This document shows, in pieces, positions 44,233-52,164 of a stretch of 64,000 nt of DNA. The stretch lies in the NCBI RefSeq assembly GCF_002844235.1, contig NZ_PGTS01000001.1, positions 868,001-932,000 of the forward strand, in the 5' to 3' direction. The notes under the pieces were generated by a model. That model was not told the DNA's origin. It saw only the letters and a list, made by a program, of their open reading frames with translations, and did not search any database. Position 1 is the first letter of the stretch. Every line of letters begins with the position of its first letter. Made by a program: the position numbers and the translations under genes. Origin of the DNA: Thalassospira povalilytica (GTDB lineage: Bacteria > Pseudomonadota > Alphaproteobacteria > Rhodospirillales > Thalassospiraceae).

Positions 44233-45570
44233 TCAGGAAAAGACCCTTTCCATTTCCTTGCGGAATGCGATTGCCGGGTCTTTGGCGTCAAATTCGACAT
44301 CATCCCAGGTCAGGGTTTGGTCCATCCCGACCGGGCGTTTGATTTTAAGATGGTGGGCAAGGCCGATCGGCAGCGCATTGCGTGCACGCGATGTGCTGGC
44401 CGGGGAGAGTTTGCCATACACCGTATAGCCTCCTTCACCATCCAGCATTTCACCGGGTTTAAGATCGCGCTTGGCGGTGGCGACCGCATCGCCCGACCAG
44501 GCGCGTGATGTGCCGGTTGCCTCACCGCGCAGGGCCGCCGATGCCACCGAAATGCCCAGTTCCAGCCCGATCAGGTGATAGGGTTTATACATGGTGGAAT
44601 ATTGCCCGCTTGGATCGGTCAGAAGGCCATATTCGTTAAAGCATCTGACGACATAGTCACTGGGGGCTTCAAATGTCACATAAACGCCCCAGCGCAGATC
44701 GCGAAAGACCGGGCGGGTGTCACGTTCAAGACTTGAAACAACTTCGACCGTGCCTTTGCGATCAAGGATGCCGCCGCTTTCACGCGGGCACAGCAATCGG
44801 GGAAGGTCATCAACCCCGCAGGCCGGGAATTGCAATCCGCAATCCTGGGGCACAAGATCACAGGCATTGGAAACAGCGGCCATTTCAATGGCGGATTTGG
44901 TGCCATCAAGGAAGCTGTTGAAAATTTGCGGGTTCATGCCACCCGCCTGTGCCTGTTCGGGTGTCAGACCATAGTGATGCCAGACATCATCAGGTGTGAC
45001 ATGATGATAGATCGGAAGATATTTGGTGCCCTTGCCGGCGCAGGTTACCGGCAGGCCAATGGCGCGCGCCCAATCGACCATTTCCGAAATCAGGGCCGGT
45101 TGATCGCCATAAGCCATGGAATAGACAAGACCGGCGGCCTCGGCCCGCTTGGCAAGAAGGGGGCCCGCAAGCACATCGGCCTCGACATTGACCATGACGA
45201 TATGGCGACCATATTCGATGGCCTTTAGCGCAAAGCGAATGCCGGCAGACGGGCTTCCGGTTGCATCAATGATGACTTCAAGCCCGTCAGCGGCAATCAG
45301 GGCGTCGGCATCATCGGTGATCCAGGTCGTTCCGTTTTTATACGCACTTGCCGGATCGGTTGCCGAAAACCGGTCATCGGACCAGCCAACGCGGCGCAAT
45401 GCCGCCTTGGCCCGGTCGATGCCAAGATCTGCGATGCCCAGCACATGGTAGCCCGGATGATGTCCGGCCTGACTTAAAAACATCGATCCGAATTTACCGG
45501 CACCGATAATGCCAACCCGGACCGGATTGCCTTCATCGGCACGCTTGCGCAGTTTTGCATCGAGATTCAT
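44233..45570 (-). CDS. NAD(P)-dependent oxidoreductase with C-terminal SAF domain
   Basis: A 445-aa protein. The N-terminal Rossmann fold has VRVGIIGAGKFGSMF (about 17-31) and the homoserine-dehydrogenase-like NAD domain; the C-terminal segment AKRDLKPGEMLDGEGGYTVYG (about 375-395) is a SAF domain. This architecture belongs to a family found in catabolic clusters for sugar acids and related compounds, with the exact reaction not assignable here. It starts 24 nt downstream of the dioxygenase gene and belongs to the GntR operon. Confidence 0.8.
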   Translation of the reverse strand: MNLDAKLRKRADEGNPVRVGIIGAGKFGSMFLSQAGHHPGYHVLGIADLGIDRAKAALRRVGWSDDRFSATDPASAYKNGTTWITDDADALIAADGLEVIIDATGSPSAGIRFALKAIEYGRHIVMVNVEADVLAGPLLAKRAEAAGLVYSMAYGDQPALISEMVDWARAIGLPVTCAGKGTKYLPIYHHVTPDDVWHHYGLTPEQAQAGGMNPQIFNSFLDGTKSAIEMAAVSNACDLVPQDCGLQFPACGVDDLPRLLCPRESGGILDRKGTVEVVSSLERDTRPVFRDLRWGVYVTFEAPSDYVVRCFNEYGLLTDPSGQYSTMYKPYHLIGLELGISVASAALRGEATGTSRAWSGDAVATAKRDLKPGEMLDGEGGYTVYGKLSPASTSRARNALPIGLAHHLKIKRPVGMDQTLTWDDVEFDAKDPAIAFRKEMERVFS

Positions 45571-45594
45571 TTAACTTCACTTCTCCGGCAGGTG

Positions 45595-46389
45595 TTATGC
45601 GGCGGTGCGCTTGGCGACCAGTTCTTCAAGGCAGTTATCCGCAAGCGGTTCGATCGGCGTGAAATCGCGGTGCGCAATCCACGGTTTGCGATTGAATGCC
45701 CGAATATGGTTCGAAACCGCACACAGGCTGAGATACACAATCGTGCGGTCAAACGGGCTGATATTGGGCGGGCTGGCATGGACCAGATTGCCGTGGAACA
45801 TCACAACCGAGCCAGCCGGACCAATCGGGGCTTCGCAGCCGCCATCATCGGCAAGTTTGGTCACGGTTTCACGATCAAGCGTCCAAAGCGGATAGGACGT
45901 GGTTTCAAGATCATGACCGGCCTGAAGCACACCTGCCTTGTGGCTTTTGGGAATGAAAAGAAGCGGGCCATTGGCCGGGGTCACGTCTTCGAGGAACAGG
46001 GCAATGTTGAACGCGCGCGGTTCGGGCATTTCATCATCGCGTTGCCATGTGCCGTAATCCTGGTGCCACTGCCAGACAGCGCCATCAAAGGCGGCCTTGG
46101 CGTTGATTTTGTACTGATGCATGTAGACCTGTTCTTCAAGATACTGAACAACCGGTTCGATCAGGCGGGGATGGGCGCCAAGACGGCGGTGGGCTTCGTT
46201 ATAGGTATGTGCGGCAAAGGCGGTTCGGGCGACGCCGGATTTCTCGCGCCAGACCTCTTCGCGGTCGGATGCGTAAATCTGTTTGGCTTCGGATAACAGC
46301 AGGGCGGCTTCTTCGCGTGAAAAAAGTTCAGGCAAAAAAACAAAGCCATCTTCGCGAAATTTCGCGAGTTCGGTCTCACTGAGTTTCAT
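45595..46389 (-). CDS. Phytanoyl-CoA dioxygenase family protein, EctD-like
   Basis: A 264-aa Fe(II)/2-oxoglutarate dioxygenase. The facial triad is His109-X-Asp111 in WQWHQDYGTW with a distal His in MFHGNLVHASPP (199 or 204), and Arg215 in SPFDRTIVYL would bind 2-oxoglutarate. The stretches DEMPEPRAFNIALFLED and GPLLFIPKSHK closely resemble ectoine hydroxylase, yet no ect genes are nearby. The ATG at 46389 has GGAGGAAA upstream. The natural substrate is unknown; a small cationic or zwitterionic solute is a fair guess. Confidence 0.83.
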   Translation of the reverse strand: MKLSETELAKFREDGFVFLPELFSREEAALLLSEAKQIYASDREEVWREKSGVARTAFAAHTYNEAHRRLGAHPRLIEPVVQYLEEQVYMHQYKINAKAAFDGAVWQWHQDYGTWQRDDEMPEPRAFNIALFLEDVTPANGPLLFIPKSHKAGVLQAGHDLETTSYPLWTLDRETVTKLADDGGCEAPIGPAGSVVMFHGNLVHASPPNISPFDRTIVYLSLCAVSNHIRAFNRKPWIAHRDFTPIEPLADNCLEELVAKRTAA

Positions 46390-46452
46390 GACGTTTCCTC
46401 CGCGCCGCACATTCTTGTTTATTGTGTTGCGGCTGATGCCCGCTTCGGGCGG

Positions 46453-47124
46453 TTAATTGGTGTGGTGATCGGTATCCTTCATATTCGAGATCAGGCGATG
46501 CTTGGCATTGTGGGTATGTTCAATGGCCAGCATTTGGGCACGGTCGCCATCGCCGGCACAGATCGCGTCGGCGATGGCTTCATGTTCCGTCCAGATCGGA
46601 TCGCGGGACGATCCGGTCTGCAGGTCTGCATGCATCACACGCCGAATTTGCAACCAGACGGCCGCTGATGCTTCGGGCAAAAGGGGGTTGCCCGACAGAC
46701 GATAGATCGTTTGATGAAATGCGACGTCGGCTGCAACAAGTTCTGCGGTGTCGCCGCTGCCCAGGGCGTGGTTTCCCTGTGTGATGGCAGCCCGCAAAGC
46801 CGATTCCCGGTCCGGGGCGTTGGATTGGGCGGCAAGACGGGCGGCGAGCCCGTCAAACGCTTCTCGCAGGTCATAAACGTGACGGACCAGATCGGCATCA
46901 ACGGGTGCCACGCGATAGCCGCGCCGCCCCATCGGTTCGACCAGTCCGTCACGACGCAGCAGCCCCAGAGCTTGCAACACGGGTTGCCGCGAGACATTGA
47001 GTTCCTCAGCCAGCGCTTCCTGACGCAAAGGTGTCCCGGGAGGGAGAGCACCGGAACACAAGGCATCAACCAGGCGGTCATGCACTTCGTCAGTCAGACT
47101 TTTTCGACCGGAAAGAGGTTCCAT
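46453..47124 (-). CDS. GntR/FadR-family regulator with FCD domain
   Basis: A 223-aa regulator. The winged HTH reads LTDEVHDRLVDALCSGALPP, LRQEALAEELNVSRQPVLQAL and GLLRRDGLV; a helical FCD effector domain follows, with ADVAFHQTIYRLSGNPLL (metal-ligand Asp and His). It has AAGGAT upstream of the ATG. As first gene of the minus-strand unit with the dioxygenase and SAF oxidoreductase, it likely autoregulates that operon through the palindrome just upstream. Confidence 0.92.
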   Translation of the reverse strand: MEPLSGRKSLTDEVHDRLVDALCSGALPPGTPLRQEALAEELNVSRQPVLQALGLLRRDGLVEPMGRRGYRVAPVDADLVRHVYDLREAFDGLAARLAAQSNAPDRESALRAAITQGNHALGSGDTAELVAADVAFHQTIYRLSGNPLLPEASAAVWLQIRRVMHADLQTGSSRDPIWTEHEAIADAICAGDGDRAQMLAIEHTHNAKHRLISNMKDTDHHTN

Positions 47125-47150
47125 CTTCGATCCTTCTTAGGTGTACGGAA

Positions 47151-47164
47151 TACTGTATACAGTA
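47151..47164. promoter_or_regulatory. Probable GntR-family operator
   Basis: TACTGTATACAGTA is a perfect 14-bp palindrome 26 bp upstream of the GntR gene. The GTATAC core suits the family's GT...AC half-site pattern, so autoregulation is likely. Confidence 0.75.
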
Positions 47165-47398
47165 ATTTCGACCAGGGAAAGATGTAAGTTGCAATCAGGA
47201 CTGTTTTGGGGGCATGCGGTTGATCACGTGCCCGCGCGGACGCGACGTTTTGTCATTGCGTACGGGTGCTGGGCATCATGACCGAAAGGCGGTGCGATGG
47301 TGATAAGGTGCGAAGTTCGCACTGATCGAATTGCGTATTGTCGCGCGTGACCGACAGGGTCATCATGGCAGGGATAATGATAAAAAGGAGAATGCATC
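47165..47398. other. Intergenic region GntR operon / nit
   Basis: No gene is seen. AAAAGGAG precedes the nit start. Nothing else is recognised. Confidence 0.4.
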
Positions 47399-48223
47399 AT
47401 GACCCGTTTCATTGCTGCCTGTGTCCAGGTCAATTCCCGTGACGTCATGTCCGACAACCTTGCGCGTGCGGCGACCTATGCGCGCGATGCCCATGCGGCA
47501 GGGGCCCGGTTGATCGCATTTCCTGAAAACGTATCCATGATGTCCTTTGGCGGGGAAAATGTCCGCGCCGCAGCCTTTCCCCAGGAAGAACATCCCGGCC
47601 TTGGCTTCTTTGCCGATCTGGCCCGGGAACTTCAATCCACCCTGATTGTCGGATCGCTGCATGTAAAGGTCGCGGGTGAAGACCGGGTGGCAAACCGCTG
47701 CTTTGTCATTGGGCCCAATGGCAATGTCATCACGTCCTATGACAAGATCCATATGTTCGATGTCGATCTTGCCAATGGGGAAAGTTACCGCGAAAGCAAA
47801 ACATTCCGTCCCGGCGACACCGCCAAACTTGCGGAGACCGAGTTTGGCAAGATCGGTGTGTCGGTTTGCTATGACGTGCGGTTCCCGCATCTGTTTCGCG
47901 ATTACGCCAAGGCCGGGGCCAAGATCCTGAGCATCCCGGCGGCCTTTACCCGAACCACCGGACAGGCGCACTGGCATACGCTTTTGAAGGCGCGGGCGAT
48001 TGAAAATGGCTGCTTTGTCATTGCCGCTGCCCAATGTGGCGATCATCCGGGTGGGCGCCAGACATTCGGCCATTCCCTGATCATTGATCCGTGGGGCGAG
48101 GTTTTGGCCGATGGCGGGACCGATCCCGGCTTTGTCACAGCCGAGATCGATCTGTCGCGCGTTGATGAAATCCGGCGCATGGTGCCGTCCCTGCAAAATG
48201 GTCAGACCTATAAGCCGTGCTGA
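47399..48223 (+). CDS. Nitrilase-superfamily amidase (Nit1-like)
   Basis: A 274-aa C-N hydrolase. The catalytic Glu43-Lys116-Cys157 triad is visible in FPENVSMM, YDKIHMFDV and SVCYDVRFP. The motif YDKIHMFDVDLANGE and overall length match the Nit1/deaminated-glutathione-amidase branch, which repairs deaminated glutathione. Its place in the conserved comF-grxC-nit-DUF1178 neighbourhood fits a thiol-related housekeeping role. It is transcribed alone here. Confidence 0.9.
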   Translation: MTRFIAACVQVNSRDVMSDNLARAATYARDAHAAGARLIAFPENVSMMSFGGENVRAAAFPQEEHPGLGFFADLARELQSTLIVGSLHVKVAGEDRVANRCFVIGPNGNVITSYDKIHMFDVDLANGESYRESKTFRPGDTAKLAETEFGKIGVSVCYDVRFPHLFRDYAKAGAKILSIPAAFTRTTGQAHWHTLLKARAIENGCFVIAAAQCGDHPGGRQTFGHSLIIDPWGEVLADGGTDPGFVTAEIDLSRVDEIRRMVPSLQNGQTYKPC

Positions 48224-48235
48224 CCATGTGCCGGT

Positions 48236-48274
48236 AAGGTTTGAGGTTCGAGGTTCGCGGTCTAAGGTCTGATG
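48236..48274. repeat. Degenerate GGTTCG/GGTCT repeats
   Basis: Short repeated words (GAGGTTC, GAGGTTC, GCGGTCT, AAGGTCT) fill the space between nit and the VOC gene, next to a 13-bp inverted repeat. Confidence 0.45.
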
Positions 48275-48306
48275 TCGAAGTGGTCAGGAATAACTGACCA
48301 CTTCGA
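48275..48306. repeat. 13-bp inverted repeat spanning the VOC stop codon
   Basis: TCGAAGTGGTCAG (48275-48287) and CTGACCACTTCGA (48294-48306) pair over 6 nt. It covers the last codons and stop of the VOC gene; no T-run follows on either strand. Confidence 0.7.
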
Positions 48307-48685
48307 ACTCGATATTATCGGCATCGCGGAAATAGAACCGCCGACCGGGTTCGTAATCGGCGTGATTATGGGTTGTGAAACCCGATGCCTTGATCTTTTC
48401 TTCGGTCGCATCAAGGTCATCGACCACCACGGCAATATGGTTCAGGCCACCACGCGTCTGGTAGGTGTTGTCGCGTGCATCACAGGCGCCGTTTGAACTG
48501 TCGGCTTTGCCGGGTGCATAAAGTGCGACGTAACTTGAACTGTTGCCAACGTGATAGGTTTCCCCGTTATGGATCGACGGGCCTTTCCAGCGGACGTTCC
48601 ATCCGAACCAGTCATGCAGGAGACTTGCCGTTCGGGCGGGGTCAGAAACGGTAAAATTCACGTGTTCCAGAAATGCTTCACTCAT
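48284..48685 (-). CDS. VOC-superfamily (glyoxalase-like) protein
   Basis: A 133-aa VOC protein beginning EAFLEHVNFTVSDPARTASLL and ending RRFYFRDADNIEFEVVSY, the typical metal-ligand His and Glu ends of the fold, with LNHIAVVVDDL in the second module. The function is unknown. The last codons form half of an inverted repeat. It is unrelated in close sequence to the other VOC protein in this window. Confidence 0.85.
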   Translation of the reverse strand: MSEAFLEHVNFTVSDPARTASLLHDWFGWNVRWKGPSIHNGETYHVGNSSSYVALYAPGKADSSNGACDARDNTYQTRGGLNHIAVVVDDLDATEEKIKASGFTTHNHADYEPGRRFYFRDADNIEFEVVSYS

Positions 48686-48915
48686 GGCGTTTCCCTTTCA
48701 ATGTAAAGGAGAAGGGTGGGTTTGTTCCTTGGTGGTAATTCCTGAAGTAAGGTTGAGGTCAAGGGCCAAATTGCATTGAATTTGCAATTTTATCTGATTG
48801 GGATGACAGATTGCTCACAGGGCCTCACGAAACAGTGTCGCAACGTCATTTCGATTTTCGGGCTGTGCGGGGCACTCTTGGTCATCACGGAAACCCAAGC
48901 GGAGAGACAGCACCA

Positions 48916-49455
48916 ATGTTGAAGAAAACACTGACCGGGGCGATTGTCCTTTTTGCCATGTCGGGCGCAGCCCTGGCGGGTGAGCAATATGTCGACGAAA
49001 CCGGCTTTGCGATCAGCGGCTATGACGCGGTGGCCTATTTCAATCTGGCGCAAAAAGACGATGGCATGATGCAGCCCCATGCCGTGCCGGGCCGTGCGGA
49101 CATTACTGCCGATTATAACGGGGCGACCTGGGCCTTTGCGACGGCTGAAAACCGCGACATGTTCCTGGCCGATCCGGCAAAATATGCCCCGAAATATGAC
49201 GGGCATTGTGCATATGGTGTTGCCAAGGGGGCAAAGGTTCCTGCCAACCCGAACCTGTGGCGGATCGTTGATGGCAGCTTGTATCTTAACATCACCCCGG
49301 AAGTCGCCGAAACCTGGAACAGCGATATCGCCGATTACATCATGGATGCCAATGATGAATGGTCCGATCTTGAACCGAAATCGGCGTCTGATGACAGCTG
49401 GATGGAGATGAGCGACAATGACGGCACCTATGACATGGCAGCACCGATCAAATAA
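48916..49455 (+). CDS. Exported YHS-domain protein
   Basis: A 179-aa protein with a signal peptide (LKKTLTGAIVLFAMSGAALAG) followed by a YHS-like region: GFAISGYDAVAYFNLAQKDDG, ADYNGATWAFATAENRDMF and PAKYAPKYDGHCAYGVAKG. YHS domains are thought to bind metal and appear in periplasmic or membrane proteins with redox or copper links. The C-terminus is acidic and Asp/Ser/Met-rich. The ATG at 48916 has GGAGAGACAG upstream. It ends at a strong terminator. Confidence 0.8.
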   Translation: MLKKTLTGAIVLFAMSGAALAGEQYVDETGFAISGYDAVAYFNLAQKDDGMMQPHAVPGRADITADYNGATWAFATAENRDMFLADPAKYAPKYDGHCAYGVAKGAKVPANPNLWRIVDGSLYLNITPEVAETWNSDIADYIMDANDEWSDLEPKSASDDSWMEMSDNDGTYDMAAPIK

Positions 49456-49517
49456 GCGTTAAGCCCCATACCACCCATAGCGCCCCCATACTGCCCCCGA
49501 TATTGCCCCCATGACAA

Positions 49518-49554
49518 AACACCCCGGCCAGAATGGTCTGCCGGGGTGTTTTTT
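49518..49554. terminator. Terminator after the YHS gene
   Basis: AACACCCCGG (49518-49527) and CCGGGGTGTT (49541-49550) form the stem, followed by TTTT. It may also end the convergent ABC operon. C-rich near-repeats of GCCCCCAT/GCCCCCGATATT precede it. Confidence 0.88.
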
Positions 49555-49577
49555 GATCGGTTACGGATCAGATCAGG

Positions 49578-50945
49578 TCAGGAACCGCGCAATGCGCTGA
49601 CCACCGGGCGGCGATACAGCAAAAAGGCGGGCAGGGTTGCCAGGATCAATCCAATAATGACAAAGCCGCCCGCCAGCATCAGTTCCGATGATCCGAGCGA
49701 TGCCTGCATGGCCATGCCGGTTTCGGCGGTAAATATCCGCGATACCGATTGCGCCACCATCCAGCCAAGCCCAAGACCGCAAATCGCGCCGGTAATCACC
49801 AGCAGGGAGACATAACTCCAGATCGCGGAAAAGACATAACTGCGCGGCGCACCAAGGGCCCGCAGAACGGCAAACTGTTTGCGATAAAGCTGCATCAGCG
49901 CAAGGATCGCAGCCAGAATTGCCGCAACCACAAGCGCTTGTGACCCCAGCGCCATGGCCCGCATCACCGATCCGGCATTGCCAAGCAGACGATACATCTC
50001 GACCAGGACTTCGGCCGGGAAAAAGGCGGTGGAATGGTCGGTGCGATAATCGGACCGGATGGTATAGGCCGCGGCAACGCTTTTGGGTCTGACGACGATG
50101 GCAGGGACACCGGGCAATTCATCAAGATCAAAGGGCGGGCCGATGCGGGTTACGTGGTGATCGCCATCATGTTCGTGCGCGTGATCATGGGCGTCTTCGT
50201 CGTGATCAGTCGCATGGTCATGATCGCCATCATCATGGGTATTGGCTTCTTCATGTTCATGATCTTCGTGATCTTCATGCGCTTCGCTGCCGTCATGATC
50301 ATGTTCATCGCCGGCAGGTTCATGATGCCCGGTCGGCAGGGCATGAAGATCCCAGACCTGTTCGACGGCAACAATGATGGCGCTGTCCCATGGCGTGCCG
50401 GTCGGCTGCATTTTGCCAACTACATGCAGTTCCGCACCGTGATGATGATCAAGGACTTCTTCGGGACCATGGCCGTGGCTGGGTTCAAATTCATCGCCAA
50501 TAGCAAGCGGCACGGCAGCACCGACGACGGCCTGTTCGATGGTTTCAAACACATGCCCGCTGGCAAGCCCGCCAGACAGATAAGTTACGAATTGCGGCGT
50601 TGATCCGACAATCGAATGCCCCTTCCAGCTGTCGCCAAAAGCAAGCGGAGCGGCAATTTCAACCCGCGGATCGTCAAACAGCTTGCCCCAATAAGGACCA
50701 TCAAGAAGATTGATGGCGCTATGTTGCAGGAAGATCGAATTCATGACGATTTCCGTCTGGCTGCCCGGGGCTGCGATCAGGATATCAAACTTGTCGGCCG
50801 CCTGTGCGCTGCCCTGACGGAGTGCACGTTCCTGTGCCGTCAGGCCAACACCGATGGCAACCGCAACCGCGATCAGAAGAACAAACAGAATGTTCATGAT
50901 CCAGTGCCGTTTCAGACTGGCCATCACGATGGGAAACGGGTTCAT
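49578..50945 (-). CDS. MacB/FtsX-type ABC permease with His-rich loop
   Basis: A 455-aa inner-membrane permease with one N-terminal helix (about 18-36), a large periplasmic domain and three C-terminal helices (about 328-350, 370-395, 420-445) in the FtsX layout. Residues 207-264 of the periplasmic part are an Asp/Glu/His stretch with about 18 His, and a further HHH lies at 167-169; this is a strong metal-binding pattern. LRALGAPRSYVFSAIWSY is the typical coupling region. The ATG overlaps the ATPase stop by 4 nt. A role in zinc or another divalent metal is inferred. Confidence 0.85.
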   Translation of the reverse strand: MNPFPIVMASLKRHWIMNILFVLLIAVAVAIGVGLTAQERALRQGSAQAADKFDILIAAPGSQTEIVMNSIFLQHSAINLLDGPYWGKLFDDPRVEIAAPLAFGDSWKGHSIVGSTPQFVTYLSGGLASGHVFETIEQAVVGAAVPLAIGDEFEPSHGHGPEEVLDHHHGAELHVVGKMQPTGTPWDSAIIVAVEQVWDLHALPTGHHEPAGDEHDHDGSEAHEDHEDHEHEEANTHDDGDHDHATDHDEDAHDHAHEHDGDHHVTRIGPPFDLDELPGVPAIVVRPKSVAAAYTIRSDYRTDHSTAFFPAEVLVEMYRLLGNAGSVMRAMALGSQALVVAAILAAILALMQLYRKQFAVLRALGAPRSYVFSAIWSYVSLLVITGAICGLGLGWMVAQSVSRIFTAETGMAMQASLGSSELMLAGGFVIIGLILATLPAFLLYRRPVVSALRGS

Positions 50946-51673
50946 GCAAGCTCAGCCTTTTCCTTGATGTTAGCGCTATCATCAATCAGGGCACCCTTGT
51001 CAAAACGCAGAACACGACCGCAGCGATCAATCACATCCTGATCATGACTGACGGTGATGATGGTGCGGTTCGACCCGGCCAGCGAAAACAGCGTTTCGGT
51101 TGCGGTTTTTGATGCTGCGTCATCAAGGCTTGCGGTTGGTTCGTCGGCCAGAATGACGGGGGGATCAAACAGCAGGGCACGGGCAATGGCGACACGTTGT
51201 TGTTCGCCGCGTGACAAATCAGATGTGCTTTTGCGCGCCAGCGGTACGCCCACCTGATCAAGAAGTTCGTGGGCGCGTTTACGGGTGGCGTCATTAATGC
51301 GCCAACCGATAAAACTTGCCGGGATCAGAACGTTGTCAAGCGGGGTGACTTCATCAATCAGGTGGAAATCCTGAAACACGAAACCGATGGATTTGCGCCG
51401 CCAGCGATCTGTTTCACCTTCGCCCAGGGTGGTGATATCCGTGCCGTTCCAGATGATCTTGCCGTGGCTTGGCTTCAAAAGGCCGCTGATCAGATACAGC
51501 AGGCTTGATTTACCTGATCCGGACGGGCCGGAAATGCCGACGGTTTGCCCGCGATCAATCGCAAGATTTCCGATCTGCAACACAGGGGGCTGGTTTTTCC
51601 CGTAATGCAGACTGAGTTCTTCGATGCGCAAAAGCACGTCAGAGACGGGCTCAGATAAGTTCGAACTGGGCAT
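50942..51673 (-). CDS. MacB-type ABC ATPase
   Basis: A 243-aa ATP-binding subunit with Walker [10 protein letters not shown], the Q-loop [10 protein letters not shown], signature [15 protein letters not shown] and Walker [13 protein letters not shown]. This is the LolD/MacB branch. The start at 51673 is chosen for size; it overlaps the preceding gene by 23 bp, and a Met 13 codons upstream is an alternative. It pairs with the His-rich permease, with which it is translationally coupled. Confidence 0.88.
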   Translation of the reverse strand: MPSSNLSEPVSDVLLRIEELSLHYGKNQPPVLQIGNLAIDRGQTVGISGPSGSGKSSLLYLISGLLKPSHGKIIWNGTDITTLGEGETDRWRRKSIGFVFQDFHLIDEVTPLDNVLIPASFIGWRINDATRKRAHELLDQVGVPLARKSTSDLSRGEQQRVAIARALLFDPPVILADEPTASLDDAASKTATETLFSLAGSNRTIITVSHDQDVIDRCGRVLRFDKGALIDDSANIKEKAELA

Positions 51674-52091
51674 CGACAAGTCGGACAAGGCTGACAAAAC
51701 CGGTTTCCTCATCTTTGGCTTCACCGAGTTCAAGAATACCGGTGGTAATGATCGGACGATTGAATGCCACCGCATCAACCGTATCGCGGGTGCGGACAAA
51801 AACGATGTCACTTGGCCAGTCTGCCGATGTTTCACAGAACGGGCAGACCGCCATCGGGCGCTGGGTCAGGACAAAAAAGGATGCATCTGCCTTAAGCGGC
51901 GGGGCCATGAAACCCGGAACCGTGATGATTTCGCGCGATGCGGCAAAGGCTTTTGCCTCGGCGGAAAATTCGGCCTGTGTTTTGTAAAGGTCGCGAATTT
52001 TGATGCGGCTTTGCGCGCATGCCGGACGGGTCAGGGCAAGACCGATTGAGGCAGACGCACCGGCAATGAATGTGCGGCGTCCGATGGGCAT
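51651..52091 (-). CDS. Tat-exported DUF3299-like protein
   Basis: A 146-aa protein with a twin-arginine-type signal (GRRTFIAGASASIGLAL, cleaved near CAQS). The mature part has ITVPGFMAPPLKADASFFVL, the pattern of DUF3299 proteins, and a CPFC motif in PMAVCPFCETSADWP that could bind metal or be redox active. Zinc-regulated operons in Pseudomonas combine a DUF3299-type protein with a MacB-like ATPase and permease, as I recall, and the three genes here match that set. The family assignment is tentative. Confidence 0.65.
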   Translation of the reverse strand: MPIGRRTFIAGASASIGLALTRPACAQSRIKIRDLYKTQAEFSAEAKAFAASREIITVPGFMAPPLKADASFFVLTQRPMAVCPFCETSADWPSDIVFVRTRDTVDAVAFNRPIITTGILELGEAKDEETGFVSLVRLVDAQFELI

Positions 52092-52115
52092 GAGAAGTCT
52101 CCGTCAAACAGAAGC

Positions 52116-52141
52116 GCCGGTCGCAGCGAACTGCGACCGGC
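52116..52141. terminator. Strong hairpin between phoA and the ABC operon
   Basis: GCCGGTCGCAG (52116-52126) and CTGCGACCGGC (52131-52141) form an 11-bp stem with a CGAA loop. No T-run follows on the minus strand, so it may attenuate rather than fully terminate phoA transcription. Confidence 0.55.
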
Positions 52142-52164
52142 AAAGATGGTGGTCAGCGGATGGC

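Noticed and set aside
45595-46389. The dioxygenase as true ectoine hydroxylase (ectD)
   Set aside because: Although the active-site stretches look alike, there are no ectABC genes, and the neighbours are a GntR regulator and a SAF oxidoreductase.
48236-48306. The repeats between nit and the VOC gene as a small CRISPR array
   Set aside because: Units are too short and degenerate, there are no spacers of constant length and no cas genes.
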